A stretch of DNA of 64,000 nucleotides from Neelides folsomi. Lineage: Eukaryota > Arthropoda > Collembola > Neelipleona > Neelidae. Shown here one piece after another: positions 1 to 16,500 of this stretch; the stretch's first letter is position 1; every line of letters starts with the position of its first letter. The stretch spans positions 1 through 64,000 of the forward strand of contig JAQGBZ010000278.1 of the NCBI GenBank assembly GCA_034687125.1, read 5' to 3'. Made by a program: the position numbers and the translations under genes. Under the pieces are notes generated by a model that did no database searches, was not told the origin of the DNA, and worked only from the letters and a program-made list of their open reading frames with translations.

Positions 1-704
1 TTCGATGATCCAATAAGTGTCCCAATAGTAAAATTCAGTGAATCGACCACCAGGAACAATATGAGCATTTGGAACCTTAAAATAATCAAATTTTATATCA
101 ATTATTATAAGAGTAGTTAAATAACTTTTACTGAAAGTGAGTTTAAAAAATAAATTTAATTAATGCATTGTTTTACATAAATAAGTGAATATCGGTCAGG
201 ACTGTTTTTAACATCTTCAATCATTTTTCTTCCCAATAAATTCCAAATTCCATGCACTTTCTTCGCAAATTCTTTCAACGGTGGGTCAAAAATATTTGAG
301 AGAAAATCTGGATCCTCCACAAAATCTGGTGGATCAAAATCAAGGAATTGACTCGACTCATTTCCAAAATTCTCATTAACAAAATCCTCAAGTTGCTCAA
401 GTGTTGGGTCGGGAGTTTGTGTAATAAAATCGTCATACTTAACGTTCACATTATCTTTATCAAAAAGGAGTTTCTTGTCCACGAAAAATTTGTTATCATC
501 GTAGAAATGTGCAAGTTGGATTTTTTCAAGGAGCGGACCATAGCAGTACAAATCACTTTAAAATTTAAATAATATAATTTAATTATCATGTCTTAATTAT
601 GATTAAATCAAGTAAATTAAGATATCTTACTTTTCACATGGATTTATATTCTGAGCGTTGACACAAGCCATAGCCGAAGCTAAAACTAATAAAAGAATCT
701 TCAT
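1..704 (-). CDS. Trehalase (alpha,alpha-trehalose glucohydrolase), 5' part only
   Basis: Glycoside hydrolase family 37 enzyme that splits trehalose, the main blood sugar of many invertebrates, into two glucoses. Three exons read on the minus strand: 704-631, 555-177 and 75-1, joined in frame (176 residues), then cut by the window edge. Exon 1 encodes a signal peptide (MKILLLVLASAMACVNA), so the enzyme should be secreted or membrane-attached. Exon 2 has the family start NDLYCYGPLLEKIQ and ends SLIY. Exon 3 continues VPNAHIVPGGRFTEFYYWDT, the diagnostic trehalase signature PGGRFxEFYYWDxYW. Donors are GTAAGA and GTAAAA. The join SLIY|VPN matches the family, which confirms the splice. The catalytic acid residues lie in the missing part. 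No frameshift is visible. Certain at family level; which paralog it is cannot be said. Confidence 0.93.
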
Positions 705-3700
705 TTTTAAAAACGAAGACTCTCCAATATGAATAACAAAATTCAATTGAGCCGAAAACACATTAGTTTTTTATGTATGCATAAATTGGGTATTCTAATT
801 TAGATAACAATGTTGATGTGAATAAATTAAAAGATAGCATTTATCCCTGTAATTAAAATTAACCTCTTAAAAACACTTTAATTTTGCTCTTTTCTAATTT
901 TGTGTTAATACCCAAAGGCCCAAAACGACTAAACTTTACACATATTAATAAAATTCATTTGAATTATCTAGTCAGATAAAAAGTTTCCACACGGTATGAT
1001 TCACATATACATGTTGTAGTTATAATATCAAGTTAGTAATCTTAATTAGACAAACGAGAATACACATGTTTCCGATTAAGCATTCACAAGAATTCGATTC
1101 CGTTTTTATGTCTATTATTGTAACACAAGTGAACAAATGCTCATAATTTAACATTAAGCTCATTTAATAGGTTTTAACGCATAGCATAATTGTTAAAAAA
1201 TAATCCCATATATGCAATTATTCATACTACTCGTAATTCGAATATAACTACACATTTAATACATGATTTAATAAAGTACAATTGTAAAAATTATAATTCA
1301 ATTTTATTATTCACAAAGCATACGCTGCGGCGGCTTTAACACAACTCCCAAGTTCAAAAGTGCCGAAGGACAAATTCATCATTTTGTCACAACAATTAAA
1401 TACCATAATGAAATATTATTGCAAATCCATGAATATCATCAACTCACCTCTTTACATTTATCTCATATTATAATGCTTAAGTTAAAGTCAGTTAAAACAC
1501 TTAACTCTCAAAGTGCATATTTAATAATGTAAAAGTAATAGTAATTTTTTATGAGTAAATTAATTTCAACAACCTCGTCGAGTTTTATTCACTCAGAATT
1601 CCTCACACATCTTTTATTCCCAATAAATCAAATCCTCCTTGGTGTGTGTGAGTTCAATGGAGCAATGGGAATTTGTAGCAGCGAACCTTTTTAACATTCG
1701 TCTCATTCTTTATTTCACAATCAATGTTGGATTATTTGACATATGTTTCACATTGTAAATCAAAAGTCAACCACAGAGCGGAAAATCTTCAAATGACATG
1801 AAAGGGAAAATTGTCCAAATCATCCTGTTACATTTTTCCCATTACTTTACATGGAATAAATTGTATAAAAAAGACCGTTCAATTGTATACAATATCTATA
1901 GTATTATACATACCATACATCAGTATTTATGTATTCAAAGTATTTGTAAAATGAGAAGAATATATAATTTTAATATTATTTTTATATTAGAGCAATATTT
2001 TTATATTTCAATTTTCTCCTTTGTGAAATTTTGTGTAAGTGATGGGAGGAAATGTGAAATGTCTAAGATTAGACCAAATGTTTAGACTTCATCATTCATT
2101 CACGTCAGAGTGAGGTAAAAAGGTTCTTTTGAAAATAACCAAATAACTCCTTCTTTTACCTCACCAAAAAATTCACTCAAAAGAAGCTTTCAAAAATCTT
2201 ACAAATTCATTTCCTATTCTTACCAACTTGTAAAAGAACTTTAACTTTAGTTCCTCAATTTACCTTCCTTCTCATATCTCCTTATATTCACCTACATTAC
2301 CTATACTATACATTAATACATGCGTATTACTATTAACCATACATTTATTTTATGTGTGGTATGTGTTACATATATTTAGTATTTGGAGTTCAATGTCTTT
2401 TGATATTTAAATGTAAAAATCGAGTTGAAAAAATGTTAAAAGTATTTGTTTTGTGTAAACTGCTCGAGTTACATCCGACATTATGACATCAATTTTTGAT
2501 GATAGGACTACTGTTTACTTAACTTGTATTTTTACTCCACTTTACTTACCATTTAGACAATGTGTGGAGAAGAGTGAGAAGTTGATAAGATAGAGCTATA
2601 GATAATGTAGCTTATATGGTATAGCAAGCACGTAGTCTTAATAAATAGAGTTGTAGTACAAAGGGATGAATTACCAACGAGAGCATGTGTAGTTGTAGAC
2701 AGAGAATAAAAGTGCAATAATTAGACGGAGATTCAAGTTGTAAATAGCTCGTCTTGAACTGTGGAACTGGGTGAACTTATGAAGACGAGTCTCAACGGAA
2801 TCTGGAAGGAAGGAAGCCACAACGACTTTTTCTTTGTCCCACATCCCCACTTCCACATCATACAACAACATATCATACTACGTACAACATACATAGTCCA
2901 TTATGAAGACTTGAAGACCAATCATGTATAGGAACCAACACATGTTTATCCAAACTCCATATGTCAACTCTTTCTTAGCAATCTTACTTTGTAGCTCTGC
3001 TAAATAAGAACTATGCCCTGGTAAATACAAGCTCTGGTAAGCACGAGCTATGGATAACATTTGATGTTATTTTACATCCATCTGATCTATGTACTTATCC
3101 ATGTCTATGTCTATTACTTTGTACTTCTGGTTGGTTCGAGTATTAAACAACTTTCGCATCCAATTTAAGACCCAACCTACAGTTTTAGATATTACATACG
3201 AAGTCCGTATCTCTGTGAGCTAATAAACACTCACATGAGTCACATGTTTGGAAATCGTGTGATAGAAGTCCAAATCTCTGGGAATTTGTAGGAAATTCAT
3301 CTGGGGGATTTGAGCCATTATTTATCCAAAAGAAGAGTGATGATAATGAAAGAACATGAGATTATGGATATAACTATTACATTATTTATTTCACTTTCCT
3401 CTTCTTCCCATCTCCTGACTTTATAAGAATATTAAAATGGGAAAATGTGATTTTCATGCAAATTGGCTCCTCGATGGATCAAGTGAAGGTCTTTTTGCAT
3501 TGTAATCTTTTTTCTATATAACAAATATCTCTCCACTCTCCAAAGTATCTTTTATTCACAATTTGCAATAGCCATAAGGCATATTATTATACATACTTTT
3601 TACATATTTTACAAGGAGTGGTGGAATACATTATACTTACTTATAATATTATACTGTAATAGTGTAATATTATAATATGTACTGCATGTATAATATCGGT

Positions 3701-4026
3701 ATGATACAGGATCATGTATTATTCCTAATATTCGAAAGTTTTTATAAGTGGGTATTATAGTTAAGAAAGAAATGTTAAGGAACAGATCATTTGGGTATAT
3801 GAAGCTGAAGAAGAGGATTATAAGTCCATTTATATTCCTTCCTAAGATATGCATTTTCTATGTTGTTGGTAAGTCTAAATGAGTTGACTAACGTGAATGA
3901 GGGAGATGGGAGGATCTTGTTTCGCCTCCTCTGAGATGTTTAGTGAGTGTGGGGAGCTGGAGGGAATCTCATCTTCTTCCTCTAAACTCCCGTCCCTTTG
4001 CATTTTTTTCATTATTCCAACCCGGG
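705..4026. other. Intergenic, trehalase start to Fps start (divergent)
   Basis: About 3.3 kb between two divergently transcribed genes, so it should hold both promoters. Most is AT-rich with stops in every frame. An 11-bp inverted repeat lies at 2110-2120/2154-2164. Two short adjacent minus-strand open frames at 3060-2878 and 2871-2671 show no family resemblance. A GC-richer leader at 3890-4026 precedes the kinase start; an in-frame upstream ATG at 3943 could extend that protein by 28 residues. Confidence 0.5.
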
Positions 4027-8522
<4,496 letters not shown>

Positions 8523-9001
8523 GTGCTCATGAAATACCTTCAGTTATATTAATTATAATTTACTACAAAACTTCTATTTACTAATTAAGAATATACAAGA
8601 TTTACACACTGTTATAATTATAATGTATTAAATATTATAAATTAATTATTGATAAATTGATAAAAACAAATACAAATTAATATAAATATTATTTATCGAT
8701 GTTGTATTAATGTAATTAATTTTTACACTCATTGTTTAATTTCACCTTTTTTAATGACAAGTTGTATATGGAAACTAGCGATTTAAAGATCAATGTTTCT
8801 ATTAAACTTTATAACCCAACCAGCCAACCACAAATTCACGAACCAAACCACTAATTGTACCTTATTGAATTAAAAAGATTTATACAGGAGTTATATCCTT
8901 ACATAATAATATCCTTATATAAAATAATTAAAATTTCCATTTTGTGTATATTACTCCTCAGTTTCACTTTATTTAATCTGTACAGTACATTTCATCTTTG
9001 T
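8523..9001. other. 3' flank of Fps
   Basis: AT-rich non-coding tail. I see no canonical AATAAA in the first 200 bases after the Fps stop, only variants such as AATATAAA. No gene is visible. Confidence 0.4.
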
Positions 9002-11890
9002 CTACAGGACTCCCATTGTCCTTGTGGTGAGAAGATTTTGGATAATTCCGGGGGAAGTTGAGCCTCCGTTGGATGTAGTGGATGATGATGAGTGGCGGCG
9101 GCGGAGAGGCCCGGGGATCGATGGAGGAACCCTACAAAACCCGAGGGCGAGAATATAACCAATACTCCCCACTATATTAACTTTATATCTATCTAAATGT
9201 AAGTTATATTCCTATCTACCTCACTTGTCTCCCACTTTGGCATATAAAATCATATTATCTCCTTTGACTCTTTTGGAGTAAAAACTGGGGGGTTAATAAT
9301 CATGATAAACTAGGGCGAACCATAACCCAAATGTCCCTTTAACCAGGCTCTTAGCTCCTGAGTGGCTCTCTATTTTATGGAAGGAATTTGTGAGGAAAAA
9401 CATTTTTTGCGCCCTTTGAACCAAGGTAATGGGAGGTGAAGGGCCATTAAGGGATGGGAGAATTGATTCACAATTCATCGATCTCGTACATGGAACCACA
9501 TTGGACATTTTCCTCCTTCTTGTCACACACAGTGTCTTCAATTAGCCCCTGCTCCCATATTGTCACAAATAAGGGGTTGGAATGGGAAATGGGGACAAAT
9601 CAACTACAAAGACTTTTTGTTTACGACAAATCACCATCATTATTATGCTTCAATTCAAACGCCCAAGTTTTGATTAAACTTCCACTGAAGTAAATTCCAT
9701 TATAAACCCCTTTCACTCTCCTTTCACTCAATCACTTGTCAATTTCCCAATGCCCAATTAAATACCCACAAGGTGATTATTTATCCTTTGATCCTTATTA
9801 ATATAAATTATACAAATGAATGCTTCTATTTAATTGAAGGAAATGTCAAGTGGGATACATTAAATTTATGTGTATAGAGCACATAAATACTCAGATATGT
9901 CATATTTCTCCATATTTGTTATCTGATATTAAGAAAGCGAAAGTGATACATAAAATAACATTACGTATGGTACATAAAATTTATCAGTGTGGTTCTAAAG
10001 AATATCAAGAAAATATATTCTTTAGTAATATCAAGAATATTAAGTAATTACATAAACTTCCACCTGGAATCTTCTTTGGCTCTCTTTCCAAATATCCTTA
10101 TTTAGATTAAATCGCATTTATAACAAAGGAACTTAGAAGGTCAAAGGGCATCATTCTTGAGAAATAACAAGTTATATAGGATAAATGTGTATAAGTATAA
10201 TAAGTTTTAAGTAGTTTTTAGGCACTTTAATATAAGAACTAAGTAAGAACCACCGTGTCATAATTAAAGTTGAGATGTTTGGACAGGTTTAGGAGTGAGA
10301 GTGAATTCGTGTCATTCCCTTTCTAAAGTTTCTTCCAAATGAAGTTTGGGAAATCTCTGAAGGAGAAAATGGCATTTAATTGAACTTTCTTTGGGAAAGT
10401 CCCGGGGATTTGATTAGGTTTGAGTTGATAATGTGGGGAGTGGAGGAACTAATGGGAATTCACTTCCGGTTCGCTTCTCCTTAATGCCCGTTTTTTAACA
10501 AACCGTGAATACTTTTCCCACGTACCTCTTCCGGAGCCCCTCGTCGGGGAATCCATTCAACTTCAATGGTCCAGGAAGAAAAAGTTGTAAATCACCTAGA
10601 ATTTATTAAATAAACCCCGTCTCATTAAAAATCCACTTATCCATGGGCAATTATTTTCAAGGGTTTTTTTGAGAGAACTTACGCAGGAAACAACAAAGAG
10701 GAATGCAATGATGAAGACCACTGGAATTGAAAAAAGACGAGTTTTGTATAAAAACATATAGTACATAAAAAACTTATTAACCTGAAAATAGCAAACTTCA
10801 TATTCATGCACTTCATGCACAGACGGAGTTGGTTCGGTAATAAATATAAGAAAATTGGCTTGCATGTAAAGTAAAGTATAAATAGGTTCATATCTGCAAA
10901 TGCATACTTATTCTAACAATATGTTCATATCTGTACTTATGCATGTGTGGTACTTACATATGGTATTTTACGTATAAATACATTGCAATGAATGAAACCT
11001 TAAAGGTAAAAAATCCCATGTAGACGGTTCTTAATGGCTCACAAAGGAGTTTAATTATTTAACAAACTCGAGTCAGCTATGAGTATATTATGCAATTATG
11101 GAAGTATTAAAAGTGAAAAAGAAAATTCCTTGGTAGATTTTTTTGCCCAGACATTCGGGTGAGTTTGGGTGAAAAGAAGTTTGAGGGAAAAGCCTTTCCT
11201 TCAGGTCGTGCAATTAAGAAACGATAAGAACTTAGAACTTTTCGAATGGCTTCAATTCATCTTGTTAAATCTCGCTGGTTTGAAGTGTATGGAAAATATT
11301 AAACTTGATTTAAAAGAAACATTCAATTTAAAAAATGAATTATTCTTTCCTTTTTCCTCATTTCCGCCAAGTCTACAAAATTTTCACTTTACATCATTTT
11401 CCCTCAAGGTCTTTTATGCCAATATTCAATATTCATCATCCAACGTGCAAAATGACAAAAATCCGGATCTGGAATTCTTTAACTGAATTATTTTAAACTA
11501 AAAATAAAACTATTGGTGGAATTTCATTAAAAACTTCATTCGACACCTTTTTAAATTAAATGATCTCTGTATGATAAATGTTTAATTAAATAACTTTTCC
11601 AATTAAAATCTAACAAAAGCAAGTTGATGAATTAATATATTCATTTGCCATGAACTTTGAGAATTTTATATGGATTCTTCATCCTAACAGCCTTTGTTCC
11701 TTTGATGTGAATAATGAAAAGCGTTTAATTAAACAAGTCCTCAAATAATAAATTCCGGACAATATAAGGTAATTAAACAAGGTAATTAAATGGAGTGACC
11801 TGAATTATGTAAATCTCATATAGGAAAATTGATTAAAATGTGAAAATAAGTTTTTTACTCACCGACGAGTCCGATCATCCATGGCGTCAT
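9002..11890 (-). CDS. Candidate small secreted protein / peptide precursor (four exons, tentative)
   Basis: Not recognised; a model built from splice signals. Minus-strand exon 11890-11863 starts ATG and ends at GTGAGT. A 38-nt microexon, 10720-10683, follows a good acceptor and ends at GTAAGT. Joined in frame they encode MTPWMIGLVVVFIIAFLFVV then SC, an excellent signal peptide split across an intron. One continuation uses exon 10560-10526 (LNGFPDEGLRKR) and exon 9131-9002, whose reading VPPSIPGPLRRRHSSSSTTS runs on to a stop, giving 76 residues. The KR and RRR sites flanking short peptides look like a neuropeptide precursor. The weak point is that the last exon is open in all three minus frames, and skipping 10560-10526 gives a different C-terminus. 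The signal-peptide join is the stronger part; the downstream peptide is inference. Confidence 0.3.
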
Positions 11891-12954
11891 GAGGTTTCAC
11901 CGGCCCATGTGGAACGTGTGGAAGACGCCGTGGGACTGTTGGGCTCTCGGTCGTCTTCGACTCCTCACGACTGCGCTTCCTCCCCACACGTGTCCGAGAT
12001 GTACCATTTACTAATATCGTCTAATGGGACATCTCCCCATAACCCAACACCTTTGCGATTCCCAACCTCCGAATCCCAACAGATCAAAGGCCCACTCGAC
12101 CTATTTACCGGACAGGATGAAGAATTCGGCTCATGGCGCCCAGCCGCTCACTCCACACATAATAAGTTCATAACCATCATAACCATAACCCGTGTTTATT
12201 TAATTAAAAATTACGGCTCGTGAAAAAAAGTAATGGGCCAGGAAAGAAGGTCAGGAAAAAATAACAACATTTTATTAGCAAATATGATGTTTGAACAGAA
12301 ACAGAACTCATGTAACTCTTGTTGCACAAACGATACTTGCTCCAATTTCTCTTCGTTTGTATCAATTTAAATAGTCGCAAAACATGCTATGAAAGAAAAT
12401 AATAATGTTTGCAAAATTTTGCACTAAAAATGACACAAAAAAGTTAAATTAAAAAAAATTAAAAAAATTAAAATTTCTTTATTTCATCCATGATATTTTA
12501 ACATTTTTACAATTTCTTCATAATAACAATTTTGAGATGTTAATACAATTTTGGCATATGTGAAAAATTATTACTGACTGAGATGTTAAGTATGAGCATC
12601 TGGAGGGGAATCCATAAAAGTGTGACTAACAATAATAACAGAATACAGAATATTGTAGCAAGGCGGAGAACCCCACGGCCCAGGCCAAGCTCCCTGGGGA
12701 TTATAGAGTCCGGGATTCGCTCCTAACTAACCACCTGAAACGGATATCTAATCAATCAATGAATTATTAGACTTTAATTGCGGCTTGATGTCCGGAACCC
12801 AACTGGCGTTATGAGGAGTAGTCCATGCTCAATTCTCCTTCGATGACTCATAAGTCACAAGACAAAACAGGCCCGTGAGAGTCTGATTCAGCATGTCACA
12901 TCCTGTGACTCATGCTTACAATATGTAATTTGTGAATTTTATATAAAGATGTTC

Positions 12955-13131
12955 TTAAAACGGTCTTTTGACAATTTCCGGCTGAAGAACAAATTTAGTA
13001 AATGGAATTTGTGGAAGCCGCGGAGGGTGGTCACGTCCCACTATTGAAACTTTTCCAACTTCCATAGGAAATTTAATATCTTGAGAGCGAGGAATCTTGA
13101 GAAGAGTTGGAGCAAAGAAATTCTTCCTCAT
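12955..13131 (-). CDS. Small ORF of unknown function (58 residues)
   Basis: Not recognised. ATG at 13131 to TAA at 12955, with balanced codon usage and few residues typical of translated AT-rich noise. It contains KFPMEVGKVSIVGRDHPPRL then LPQIPFTKFVLQPEIVKRPF. There is no signal peptide or membrane segment. It sits in a GC island 5' of the ECE gene on the opposite strand. It could be an exon of a larger gene, since a possible acceptor ends just inside the ATG (TTTTTTCTTGAATGAG), or chance. Confidence 0.25.
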   Translation of the reverse strand: MRKNFFAPTLLKIPRSQDIKFPMEVGKVSIVGRDHPPRLPQIPFTKFVLQPEIVKRPF

Positions 13132-13203
13132 TCAAGAAAAAACTCATAACAATAAAACCCGCTCACCTTCCCTATCTCAACTTCTCAGCTTCATAAATGC
13201 ATA

Positions 13204-13234
13204 CGTATCTCAAGATCTCAGATCTTGAGATACG
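13204..13234. repeat. Perfect inverted repeat, 14-bp arms, 3-nt loop
   Basis: Arms CGTATCTCAAGATC (13204-13217) and GATCTTGAGATACG (13221-13234) around the loop TCA. It lies about 310 bp upstream of the first ECE exon. Confidence 0.85.
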
Positions 13235-13547
13235 AGATCTGATCATGGGCGTAATGTGCGTAAAGTAAATAACAAAAGGCTTTGAACTAACCCTAAAAGT
13301 AAAGGGGTGGTTTGCAAAGCTTCATTCCTCCCCAAAGCACTTTAATTCTACACATTACACATATTCTATTACATCTTATTCAAACACATTAGATCTCCAT
13401 CAATAATTTACAAATACAAGATACAAATGTAAGAGTGCAGATGTACCTATACCTATGCACATGTACCTAATAAATGTGAGTAAATACATCTAATACATGT
13501 ATGGTATAATATAATTAAGGGGATGTTGATGATCTGAAGGGGGCTTG

Positions 13548-16500
13548 ATGGAACGATCTGTACGAGATCTCGTCCTTGGACTCAAGTTGTGTCTGACCTT
13601 CGTTCCCCTCTTGCGCGGAAGCAGGAGCAATTCCCGGGCATCCTGTCATTCCCACACTGCGCAGCTCAATCACTCCACCCGCCTCAGCGAAGCAGGAAAG
13701 ACGGACTCCGACTCTGAGCCCATCGTCACCTACCCCTCTCCTACAGGTAATCCACAATTATTTAAATATTATTATTACAACCATTAAATCCAAAATGTTA
13801 TAATTGATAAAAAAGATTATTTTTCAAAATTTGAGCATTGCCAAAATTGGCATAAATAAGAGTTTAATAAATTAAGTCAAAGGGGGAAAACTCCGGGTTG
13901 AGTCAATGAGAAGATAAAATCAATCAAAGGAAGGAACGACCAAAATTCGAACCCAAACACAAATCCAAACATTCGCACATGAAAGGGAAACTTGATACTT
14001 CATCTGACTTCATCTCCTTACTTCATCTGGATTGGAATGTAGAATTGGGGATTTATCCTTACATGTAGCTATGAATGGATTTGGTATAGAATTTCACTAG
14101 TTAGCGCTCAATAAAATGTAATCATAGGAATCAGTACATGTTACAAATGAGTGGAATTCAATATAGGGTGATTCATTACCCAAAGGATACAAAGTTATAA
14201 ACTTTTTGAAACATGATGTTTACACAGGTTACATAAAAACCAAAGCTTATTTGACGAATCTTCATGTGGAGTGGATTAGCACTTGCAAACATACAAATAG
14301 TAGATAGGAAGTTTCACGGGATAAGATAGGGAATGGATGTGGTGCAGGTATATCCCATCGATCCTTCCTTTTGTCTCTCTTGACTCATTTTGAGTCATTT
14401 TGAAGAGTAAAGTTCAATATTAGCGAGAAAGTAAAGGATTGTTTTTGATCCTCTTTATCAGAGGAGAGTGGGGGGATGGCGAGTTACCGTCGGGCGGAGT
14501 TGGCCGAAGAAGATGATTCTGTGGCACTTAATGGACCGCCGGCTCATTGTCGGACCGTGGTGAGTCTTCAACCTCCAGGGATGTGGCGGGGAAGATCGGC
14601 CCTGGAAAAGACTCTTTTACTCATTCTATTCACTTTCGCCCTCGCCCTCGCTCTCACAATCACGCTTCTCTTCAGAGCTTCGACTACCTATGTTATTCAC
14701 ATTGATCCTCATGGTATAAATATTGACATTTTTAAATATTTACTTATATTAATAATTAACTATGAATTATTTTGTCAGCAGAAAGTATGTATAAGTATCA
14801 TGAATATCAGCGAGAAAACTAAATTGTCATTTATAATTTTAATTATTAAATGATTTTTTTAATAATTGTTAAATGACTTTATATTAATATTTTATTTGGA
14901 TTGAATTGATTTATTAGATGAAGTTTGTCTGACTCCAACTTGTGTAAAAGCTGCTGCTGCGGTTTTGAGCTCGATGGATCCTTCTGTTGACCCTTGTCAC
15001 GATTTTTACCAAGTAATTGAACTGAATTGATTCAATGATTAAATTAATATGTTGTTTTGTTGTTGGGTAATTAACGAGTATTAATTAACATTTAAAATGC
15101 TATTTTAATATCAGTATGCGTGTGGTGGTTGGATGCGGGAAAATCCAATACCTGAAGGAAAATCAAGCTGGGGAACTTTCCAAAAACTTTGGCAGCAAAA
15201 TCAACTTGTTCTTAAAACCTCTCTTGGTAAATTTTTTTATTCAAACGCTTGCTATTCAGTGAATTCAGTAAAGCACAAGTAGCATTTGATTGAGTGAGTA
15301 GTTAATATAAATGACCTTATTGAAATCTATTGAATACTTGACACTATTGAAGCAATTAATGATTAAGTTCATTTAAAACTTAATTGAACCTTCAAACACA
15401 TAAATTCGTAGCTGATTGAGCTATTAAATAGTTGAATTCATTTAAAAGCTACGTAGAACGATCAAGTAGTAAAATTCTTTGTGAATCATTCAAGTGTGAT
15501 TGAATCAATAAATAAGTGTTAATGATGTGTGTAATTGAATGTTGTTGTTTAATTGTTTAGAACGTGGAGGGCCTTGGACGAGCACAGGAGAGGAAAAAGC
15601 TGTTAGATTTTACGAATCTTGCATTGACAAAAATGAGACGGCCGAGAAGCTCGGTCCGGCTCCCTTAATTCGATTACTGCAGGAGGTCAAAGGATGGAGT
15701 GTGACCCCCAGCAATTACTCACCCTCCGACTTCAACTTTCAAGCATCTCTCAACAAACTACACAATGACCTCAATATGGGAGGTTTGTTTTCTTGGGCTG
15801 TTGGAGAAGATGACAAAAACTCGACTTGTAATGTTATACAGGTAGACTAAAAAATGTCTCTTTGTCTCTATTAAGTCTAATTGCAATATAAGGAGCTTTT
15901 GTTATTTGCTCCCTATTTTGTTATTAGCTAATTAGAATGATTTTGTATGGAAAGGAAACATGAGTGTTTTGCTAATTTCAAGTTCATATCAATATTTGTA
16001 CAGTATTTGTTAATGTATTTGTTAAATTAATTAATTAGATTGACCAGGGTGGTCTCACTTTACCGACTAGGGATTATTACTTAAATTCAACCCATGCTCC
16101 CGTCCTCGACGCTTTCCTCCTCTACATGGTCAGGGTAAGTGGAAGGAGAATTCGGAAGATAATGGAGGGAAATTGGGAAAATAAGGAAACGAATAATAAA
16201 ATTCGGGCTAATTAGGTTTGCTTGCTACTTGGAGCTGAAGATGCGAACAAGACGAAATCAGCAATGTTGGACGTAATTAAATTTGAGAAGGAAATTGCCA
16301 AAATTACAAGCCCACCAGAAGACAGACGAGACGATGAAAAACTTTACCATGCAATGAGTATTTCTGAATTAGAATTGGCCTATCCATTTGTAAGACTTTA
16401 TTTTATCAATAATTACTTTATTACATTATGGTATTTATCTACCTCAAATAATTATGCTAAAGTTAATCATGTTAATTTAGTTAAAAATGTTTCATGATTC

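Larger units (their letters stand above)
11891..13547. other. Gene-poor stretch with a 58-codon minus-strand ORF and a palindrome
   Basis: Mostly AT-rich. GC-richer islands at 11880-12020, 12650-12730 and 12955-13131 look exon-like. The minus strand 13131-12955 is an intact 58-residue frame starting MRKNFFAPTLLKIPRSQDIK that I cannot assign. The minus strand near 12724-12550 reads as a short hydrophobic C-terminal segment, but only in one of several open frames. A 14-bp-arm hairpin lies at 13204-13234. Confidence 0.35.

Noticed and set aside
2671-3060. Two adjacent minus-strand frames that might be a broken gene
   Set aside because: No recognisable domain, no splice signals that join them and no repeat boundaries; probably chance.
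9008-9159. Plus-strand exon reading TPIVLVVRRFWIIPGEVEPP after a good CTACAG acceptor
   Set aside because: No upstream plus-strand exon exists between it and the Fps stop. The minus strand has an equally good acceptor and a phase-consistent partner. Not excluded, but not annotated.
11840-12223. 127-codon plus-strand frame
   Set aside because: No family resemblance, repetitive His/Pro/Ser content, and it overlaps antisense to the candidate start exon; likely a product of GC-rich sequence.
12650-12730. tRNA-like GC-rich segment
   Set aside because: The GCGAATCCCGG word resembles a T-arm, but no cloverleaf with acceptor, D and anticodon stems can be drawn.
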